7,445 nt of DNA from a bacterium (lineage in GTDB: Bacteria; UBA9089; JASEGY01). Location of the stretch: positions 1-7,445 of the forward strand of contig JASEGY010000165.1 in NCBI GenBank assembly GCA_030019105.1. Reading direction: 5' to 3'. Of the stretch, positions 1 to 5,300 are shown one piece after another. Both the position numbers and the translations under genes were made by a program. The notes beneath the pieces were generated by a model. It had not been told where the DNA came from, searched no databases, and saw only the letters and a list, made by a program, of their open reading frames with translations. Every line of letters begins with the position of its first letter. Within the stretch, counting starts at the first letter, position 1.

Positions 1-43
1 GAGCTTGCTCGACATTACGGCAGAGCAAGCTCTGCAACTACAA
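1..43 (-). repeat. Partial copy of 54-nt palindromic end element (left end)
   Basis: This is the reverse complement of the last 43 bases of the window with 3 mismatches, all in the central spacer (11-22). It contains GAGCTTGCTC (1-10) and its reverse complement GAGCAAGCTC (23-32), and ends in ACTACAA (37-43). The outer 11 bases of the element lie beyond the window edge. A second, local hairpin GCAGAGC-AA-GCTCTGC is visible at 20-35. No open reading frame belongs to it. It is best read as a small non-autonomous dispersed repeat of REP or MITE type. Confidence 0.85.
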
Positions 44-94
44 AGAAGTTCGTAAGTGGCCGAAACGATGACCAAGGCCCTTTTATCCCTCCTG

Positions 95-182
95 CAACAC
101 AATATATAGGATGAGACAAATTATCCCACCCTATATACAGAAAGAAAGTCTCTATCTCCAGTTATTACATACCCTTAGCAAG
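95..182 (+). repeat. Degenerate direct repeat, copy A
   Basis: This copy shares with copy B an ATATATAG block, then a perfect GACAAATTATCCCACCC core (here 115-131), and a diverged TCTCCAGTTATTAC-like tail. In this copy TATATAGG (103-110) and CCTATATA (130-137) form an 8-bp inverted repeat around the core, which copy B has lost. Limits are approximate because the match fades at both ends. The function is unknown; a small mobile-element relic or a protein-binding site are both possible. Confidence 0.55.
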
Positions 183-208
183 CGATCTGAAGCGCCCCTG
201 TTTCCTGG

Positions 209-234
209 GGGGTGGGGTATTTTTGTCCCACCCC
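209..234. repeat. GGGGTGGG/CCCACCCC stem-loop, inverted relative of the A/B core
   Basis: A perfect 8-bp inverted repeat (209-216 with 227-234) encloses a 10-nt T-rich loop. Read on the minus strand, its GGGACAAAAATACCCCACCC resembles the GGGACAAATTATCCCACCC core of copy B, so it is probably a third, inverted copy of the same motif. It is unlikely to be a terminator: no T-run follows the stem and no gene lies upstream within the window. Confidence 0.5.
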
Positions 235-274
235 TCAACTGAATCTTTTCCAGTCATCATCGTCATTTAGAGCG

Positions 275-360
275 TACCACGATATATAGTAGGGACAAAT
301 TATCCCACCCAAGATATTGTGCCGGCCTATTTCTCCCCAGTTACTACCTGGCTTCAGGCA
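275..360 (+). repeat. Degenerate direct repeat, copy B
   Basis: This is the partner of copy A, about 180 bp downstream. The core GACAAATTATCCCACCC (294-310) is identical to that of copy A, the preceding ATATATAG is kept, and the CTCCCCAGTTACTAC tail is recognisably related. Limits are approximate. The inverted TATATAGG/CCTATATA pair of copy A is not preserved here. Confidence 0.55.
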
Positions 361-545
361 TGGCCCAGGAGATAATCTCCCGGATAGAACCTTATCTCCC
401 CTGATCCTCCTGATGAAAAGATAATCATCCTAACCCCTTAATTCTCTGTGGCCTCAGCACCTCTGCGGTGAATATTTCTTCGCTTGGCACAATTCTTGCT
501 TAGTTCTACCAAATAAGGACGCAGATTTCACCCCTGATGCTAAGA

Positions 546-574
546 TCAGCCCCAGAGGGGCGGGATGTTTATAG
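546..574 (+). repeat. GC hairpin unit, copy 1
   Basis: Hairpin GCCCC-AGA-GGGGC (549-561) is followed by a GGGATGTTTATAG tail. It matches the reverse complement of copy 4 over 29 positions with 4 differences. Confidence 0.7.
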
Positions 575-595
575 CATGGGGTCAAACAATCAAGG

Positions 596-628
596 TTAGC
601 TCCGGAGGAGCGATATGTTCTCTCTATG
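596..628 (+). repeat. GC hairpin unit, copy 2, with compensatory stem change
   Basis: Hairpin GCTCC-GGA-GGAGC (599-611) is followed by GATATGTT. Relative to the other copies, the middle pair of the stem is changed on both sides (C to T on the left arm, G to A on the right), so the 5-bp stem is still perfect. Confidence 0.65.
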
Positions 629-646
629 CCGCCCCGCTGGGGCTGA
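624..646 (-). repeat. GC hairpin unit, copy 3
   Basis: On the minus strand this reads TCAGCCCCAGCGGGGCGGCATAG. The stem GCCCC/GGGGC spans 631-643 with a 3-nt loop. It overlaps the tail of copy 2 in opposite orientation. Confidence 0.65.
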
Positions 647-669
647 ATCCTGGAGGTTGCTGCCGGGCT

Positions 670-698
670 CTATAAACATATCGCCCCGCTGGGGCTAA
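670..698 (-). repeat. GC hairpin unit, copy 4
   Basis: The stem GCCCC-GCT-GGGGC lies at 683-695. The minus-strand tail GATATGTTTATAG is the fullest version of the tail in this cluster. Confidence 0.7.
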
Positions 699-792
699 GG
701 ATATGCTTCAGCTAACCGCACAGGTCTAAATAATTATCTTGTGAATCTGCAAAAATCTGCGTCCCATATCTCACTCCTGTAAAGGAAAGACA

Positions 793-1086
793 ATGGAGCA
801 TTCGCCGCAAGAGACAGCCTGTCAGATATTGAGATACCTTGCCCGTCATCCGCAGGCTAAAGACGGCTTAGAAGGCATCGCCAGATGGTGGATTCTTCAA
901 GAGAGAATAGATGTAGGTGTCGATGAAGTCCAGGAGGCCATCTCGTTTTTAGTTGCCCAGGGCTTTATTATTGAAAGCAAGCTAACCGGCCAGGAGAGCT
1001 GTTATCAACTCAATCCGGCTAAAAAAGAAGAGATCGCCGGGATACTCAACGCCCCTGCTATAGCTGGTGCAGATAGCGAGCAATGA
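793..1086 (+). CDS. Small winged-helix-like protein, conserved hypothetical type
   Basis: This encodes a 97-residue soluble protein without signal peptide or membrane segment. The ATG follows an AAAGGA ribosome-binding sequence (781-786) by 6 bases, which supports this start. The pattern of a first helix (about 8-18, CQILRYLARHP), a second (about 24-36, LEGIARWWILQER), a third (about 42-56, VDEVQEAISFLVAQG) and then a beta-wing-like FIIESK...SCYQLN segment (58-74) fits a compact winged helix-turn-helix fold. The family I recall is a group of small proteins annotated as hypothetical or winged-helix. DNA binding is therefore plausible but is inference. The last 20 residues are Ala- and Glu-rich and probably disordered. 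It is followed by 254 bp without a gene, so co-transcription with the next gene is uncertain. No target can be named. Confidence 0.8.
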   Translation: MEHSPQETACQILRYLARHPQAKDGLEGIARWWILQERIDVGVDEVQEAISFLVAQGFIIESKLTGQESCYQLNPAKKEEIAGILNAPAIAGADSEQ

Positions 1087-1340
1087 TCTCCTGGTTTGTG
1101 GTGCTTCCAAAATCCGCAATCAAGAAAGCTTGGCTGGCTCTTGAGCTTGAGGTAAATAGTTTTCCTGGACCTATATGTTCTCTGTGATCTCAGGTGCAAA
1201 CAAGTATGACTTCTTTGGCAGAGAAGATTCTTACTCAAGTTCTTTCAGGATGAATCCGACAAGTTTAATAGGGGTTCTCTGAAGCAGTCTTTAATTCAAA
1301 GAGAATTAGCCCAAATTAAACTTGAAGGAGGTATTTAGTT
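1087..1340. other. Intergenic spacer, no supported gene
   Basis: Short frames occur here, such as a 35-codon frame at 1175-1282, but none has a ribosome-binding site or recognisable protein sequence. I see no strong hairpin followed by a T-run, so the end of the preceding transcript is not defined by sequence. A strong Shine-Dalgarno for the next gene lies at its 3' end. Confidence 0.5.
1325..1332 (+). promoter_or_regulatory. Strong ribosome-binding site AAGGAGGT
   Basis: This near-perfect anti-16S match lies 8 bases before the ATG at 1341. It fixes the start of the downstream lipoprotein gene at the first ATG. The alternatives, the ATGs at codons 8-10 and the GTGs at codons 30 and 32, would have no such site at proper spacing. 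Confidence 0.85.
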
Positions 1341-2171
1341 ATGCCGAAGGGAATAATAATAATGATGATGTATCTAATTGGCTTGGTCTGTTTGTTGGTC
1401 GGGGGCGGGATAGTGATCGGTTGTTGGGTGCTGGTGAAGAAAGGAAAGGCAAAATATGTAGTCACCCTGGCAACTCTATTAATGATCGTATCCGTGTCGC
1501 TGACCGGCTGCGTGACCATGCTGGGGGGGATTAAAGGATATGTCAGGGATGCGGAAACCAAAGAGGTGATTAAGGACGCTAAGCTGGTCGGATATTGGCA
1601 CAAAGAAGTTTTTGGAAGTCCGGGAGGCCCTGTGAGTATGGAGATGGCCATGATGATGACCAGAACCAACAGTGAGGGCTGCTATAAATTTCCGAGAAAG
1701 ATCAGGGCCTTTCTCCCCATAGGATTGGTGGGATTTATTCGACCTTGTTTTATTCCCTGGTTTTACTATGCCTCCTTGAGAAAAGCACGTAATGACTTCG
1801 TCTGCTTTGCCCCTGGTTACAAATATAAGATAGTCCGATTAAAACCCTATCCACTTCGGGAACGATTTGGGTTCGGCCAAAAGGTGGATGTAAAGCTGGA
1901 AAAGATCAAGCACCCGGATGAGTGGTGGGAATGTATTGCTCATGGGATGGGAACAGATCGGTTTATTAGCTCGGATTACTCCACCAGAGAGGACTGTCTT
2001 GAGATTTATGATTTTTGCATTAATGAACTTGAGAAATTAAGGGAGAGATACCCGGCTTATATTCATATTGATAGGGATGCTTATACAGAGTTTACAGAGA
2101 CCCCTGAGGAGTTTATTGATAGTTTAAAACGGGTTAAGGAACGCTGCTGTGGTAAAAAACCAGCGAGGTGA
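1341..2171 (+). CDS. Predicted membrane lipoprotein with carboxypeptidase-regulatory-like domain
   Basis: This encodes 276 residues. Residues 5-32 form a hydrophobic segment, followed by a basic stretch (KKGKAK, 33-38) and a second hydrophobic segment that ends in the lipobox LTGC (54-57). Processing by signal peptidase II with lipidation of Cys57 is therefore likely; no Asp follows the Cys, so outer-membrane sorting is possible if the host is diderm. Residues 64-118 (IKGYVRDAETKEVIKDAKL ... TNSEGCYKFP) have the spacing of a carboxypeptidase-regulatory-like or CnaB-like beta-sandwich, extending to FAPGYKYKIVRLKP (156-169). Residues 190-276 are mostly helical, charged and Cys-containing, and I do not recognise them. 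The substrate or partner is unknown; such beta domains usually mediate adhesion or protein contact. The extra transmembrane segment before the lipobox is unusual. The gene precedes a secreted protease by 136 bp, which could mean shared envelope function, but no overlap or promoter proves an operon. Confidence 0.75.
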   Translation: MPKGIIIMMMYLIGLVCLLVGGGIVIGCWVLVKKGKAKYVVTLATLLMIVSVSLTGCVTMLGGIKGYVRDAETKEVIKDAKLVGYWHKEVFGSPGGPVSMEMAMMMTRTNSEGCYKFPRKIRAFLPIGLVGFIRPCFIPWFYYASLRKARNDFVCFAPGYKYKIVRLKPYPLRERFGFGQKVDVKLEKIKHPDEWWECIAHGMGTDRFISSDYSTREDCLEIYDFCINELEKLRERYPAYIHIDRDAYTEFTETPEEFIDSLKRVKERCCGKKPAR

Positions 2172-2263
2172 ACAAGATATTAGATAACAGCCAGAGGGCC
2201 CTCAATCAAGGCAAAAAAAGGAGGTGCGGAACAAGCAAATAGAGGGAAGCGGTCTTTAAGCAC

Positions 2264-2283
2264 AGCCCTATTATTATAGGGTT
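2264..2283. other. Small hairpin in the leader of the protease gene
   Basis: CCCTAT-TATT-ATAGGG (2266-2281) forms a 6-bp stem with a 4-nt loop, extendable by one G-U and one A-T pair. It ends 14 bases before the GGGAGGGG ribosome-binding sequence (2296-2303) of the protease gene. It has no following T-run, so it is not a terminator. It could stabilise the 5' leader or be chance. Confidence 0.35.
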
Positions 2284-2307
2284 CAAAATCAAAATGGGAG
2301 GGGAACT

Positions 2308-5300
2308 ATGAAAAAGAGCCGCATACTACACTCGATTTGTGCCCTGATGATCCTGGGCCTGATGATGCTAACTGCTATGATGCTAACTGCTTTTCCTTCT
2401 CTGGCTCAAGGTGCAGAGAAGGGGATGTATGTCATTACCTTTGCCGGACCAATAAAGGGGGAATGGAAGACCCGGATTGAGGAGGCCGGAGTCCAGATCG
2501 GGGATTATCTGCCTGAACATTCCTTTCTGGTCAGGATGGAGGAGGAAAATAAAGCAGAGATAGAGAAACTGAATTTTGTGAGCAAGATAGAGCCTTTCAG
2601 CTTGCCTTCCAGCGGGACAAAAGCCCTTGCTCCGGCCAGGTCGGCCGGTGAAAGGGCCAGATTCAAGGTCACTCTCTGGGACAGGGAACCGGATGAAGCA
2701 TTAATAGCCCAGATAGAGGAATCAGGCGGTCAGATTAAGGCCAGGGGAGATAAGCGGCTGATAGTGGAGATGACGCTCTCGGCTTCAGAAAAACTAAGGG
2801 GTTCGACAGAGGTAAAATATATCGAGCCTTGCCGCCCGCCCCGGATATTCAATCAGTCCCCGGCCGCAGCTATTGGGGCTCCCAGGTTGTGGGGACTTGA
2901 AGGTGAATCAGGATATACCGGCAAAGGTGAGATCATTGCTATTACTGATGCCGGGCTGGAGGCTGACCACCCTGATCTGGCCGCCAAGCTGCTCTCGCCG
3001 GTGATCGATGTTGCCGGAGACGGTAATCCTGGCGACCATAATGGTCATGGGACGCATATTGCCGGCTCCTGCCTGGGGAGTGGGACTGCTTCTAATGGCC
3101 GGTATAAAGGAGTGGCCTGGGACTCCGGACTGGTCTTTCAGGCCCTCTGGGACAATAGAACCGCTGAGATGGCCTTACCGGCCGATCTGGGCACTCTGTT
3201 TAATCAGTCCAGAGAAAAAGGGGCCCGGATAGGCAGCAACAGTTGGGGAGTAGAGTGTGGGGGGCAATATCTAAGCCTCTCGGCTGAAGTGGACGAGTTT
3301 ATCTACCAGCATCCGGAAATGACCCTGGTCTTTGCCGGCGGGAATCAGGGAATAGAAGGCTCTATTGCCGCCCCGGCCACGGCCAAGAACTGCATCGCGG
3401 TCGGCGCCCTGGAGAGTGATAATTCAGTGGTCGCTTCAAGCAGCCGGGGACCGGCCACCGATGGTCGAATCAAGCCGGACATGGTTGCCCCGGGGGTAGA
3501 TATCGTCTCGCTGGCCAGTGAGGGCGGTTATGTAAGCCGGAGTGGAACCAGTGTCTCGGCCGCCCTGGTAGCCGGAAGCGCCTCCCTGATTCGGCAGTAT
3601 TACCGGGAGAAACATGGACATCTTCCTTCCGCCGCCCTGATCAAGGCCACCCTGATCAATGGGGCCGATGACCTGAAGCTTTCAGGAAATGACCAGGGGT
3701 TTGGCCGGGTCAACCTTGCTTCTTTGGATCAAGCGATCTTCTTTGATGATGATCCTGGTCACAGCCTGTCCACCGGCGATGAAGTGACCTTCAACTACGA
3801 GATCAAGGACAGCAGCCGGCCTTTAAAAGTAACCCTGGTCTGGACTGATTATCCGGGCAGTCCCCTGGCCTCCGGACAACTGGTAAGTGATCTGGACCTG
3901 GAGGTAATCTCCCCTGACGGAGCTATCTATCATGGGAATGGGGCTATCGATCGAATCAATAATGTGGAGAAGGTGGTGATCCTCAGCCCGAAGGCTGGTC
4001 AATATACCGTCAAAATCAAGGCCTACCAAGTACCCATGGGCTTTCAGGACTTTGCCCTGGCTGTCTCGGCTGGAAAGGCTGTGGCCGGCGAGGAGATAGC
4101 CGAGGTTAAGAAGACCGGTAAGGTAAGCATCAATCTCATCCCGGAAGAGGGAGTCAAATTCAGTCCGATCGGGGTAGCCATCTTTCGCCTGGTTAAAACC
4201 GATGATAAGCCGGGGTACAAGGAAGAACTCATCTGGGAAAGGGACTTTGAGACAGAACCGGCTGAGGTGATAGAGATAGAGGTTCCCAATGGAAGGTATA
4301 TAACCTACCTTAAAGACCTGTCTACCGGAAAATATTTCCTCTCTGAAAGGTTCGGGATGTGTTCGGAGGGGGAATATGAAGTAAGGCTCTTCTTTGCAAC
4401 AAACACTCACCGATGGATCGTCCGCCGGGCAGCAGATCTGGTAAAGGACACACTTAGGCAGGAAAGTCACCTTGATTTTGAGAAGGAAATAAAGAAGGCC
4501 CTGGCTGATGGAGCGCAGAAAGAGGACGAGCCGGTCACAAGGGCTGCTAATCACTTTTATAATCCTCAGACTAATTCCTCTTACTTTGTGGATCTGGGGT
4601 CTGGGAATTATACCGCGATTGAATGGGCTAGTGGGGATGGGGCCGCTGGTGGTTACAATGAATATGATTGGACGGATGCTGTTCGGTATTACCAGCAGGG
4701 GAAGTATACAGAGGCTTACAATGCTCTGGGTCATGTGGCTCATCTGTTGTGCGATCTGGCTGTACCGGCCCATACTCATATAGATGACCATATAGGCGGC
4801 GAGGACTTTGAGAAATATTGTGAGGATCAGACACCTAAAGAAGACCAGTCAAACCTTCCGACAGCCAGGAACATTATAAGCACTTCTTCCAGCAGTGGCT
4901 GGTTTCCTGCAGACCTCTTTACGGATATGGCCGGGGAGAGCTATAATGTCAACAGATACCAGGCTACACTGGAGGTTAACGATGCGGGAACAGAAGGGTG
5001 GGCCAGCGGACAACTGGCTGAGATATTTGAGATCAAATTTCATCCGGGACCAGGCTGGACAGAGGATGAATATTGGGAGCTTTATAATCGCATGCAAGAT
5101 AATCCCAAGGAAATAGGTAAAAATGGGAGTGCATGGACAACTGATGACTGGTGGGAGTGTGACTGGGATGATGGCTATTACTATATTGAAAACACCAGTG
5201 ATGCCTATCCCTATAGTGGATTTTATGACGGAAGCAAGAATTTGTGCCAGATATACGCTGCTCAATTGGTGCCTTCAGCTATTCAACGCACCGCCGGGCT

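Larger units (their letters stand above)
517..764. repeat. Nested inverted-repeat cluster (MITE- or REP-like)
   Basis: The outer boundary is a perfect 12-bp inverted repeat, GGACGCAGATTT (517-528) and AAATCTGCGTCC (753-764). A second 8-bp pair, GGTTAGCT (594-601) and AGCTAACC (710-717), lies inside it. Four copies of a GC-rich hairpin unit also lie inside, two on the plus strand followed by two on the minus strand. The head-to-head symmetry suggests one composite non-coding element or repeated insertion of REP-like units. No coding sequence lies inside. Confidence 0.6.
44..792. other. Repeat-rich intergenic region without a supported gene
   Basis: No reading frame with a plausible start, ribosome-binding site and protein-like composition was found on either strand. 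The region holds the repeats listed separately. It also contains a CTCTGTGG...CACCTCTGCGGTGAAT stretch (about 443-473), whose reverse complement resembles the 'CACCGCAGAG' type of dispersed sequence that I recall from many environmental bacterial genomes; that resemblance is from memory. I see no confident promoter, tRNA or structured RNA. Confidence 0.6.

Noticed and set aside
368..380. GGAGATAATCTCC palindrome
   Set aside because: It is a single 6-bp inverted repeat around one base, with no gene next to it and no second copy; it could be chance.
95..764. Possible CRISPR array
   Set aside because: Repeats are few, diverged, in mixed orientation and irregularly spaced; no cas gene is in the window.
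1147..1177. TTGAGG and TATATG as a possible sigma-70 promoter
   Set aside because: The spacing is 19 bp and both boxes are weak matches; not enough to call a promoter.
1005..1238. 77-codon minus-strand open frame
   Set aside because: It overlaps the end of the winged-helix gene, has a Cys/Ser/Arg-rich composition with no recognisable domain, and lacks a ribosome-binding site; treated as chance.
1175..1282. 35-codon plus-strand frame in the 1087-1340 spacer
   Set aside because: It has no ribosome-binding site and no recognisable sequence; too short to separate from chance.
1352..1370. AAT/ATG trinucleotide run at the start of the lipoprotein gene as a phase-variation tract
   Set aside because: The units are triplets, so slippage would not shift the frame. 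The run is short and codes for Ile and Met in a membrane segment, where such codons are expected.
2217..2256. AAAGGAGGTG ribosome-binding-like sequence with a GTG frame
   Set aside because: The only frame it could serve is about 11 codons and the GTG overlaps the site itself; no leader-peptide character (such as repeated identical codons) is seen.
3823..4791. 322-codon minus-strand open frame
   Set aside because: It lies wholly inside the protease gene, whose domains are continuous there. The antisense product has no recognisable motif and is explained by codon bias of the plus strand.
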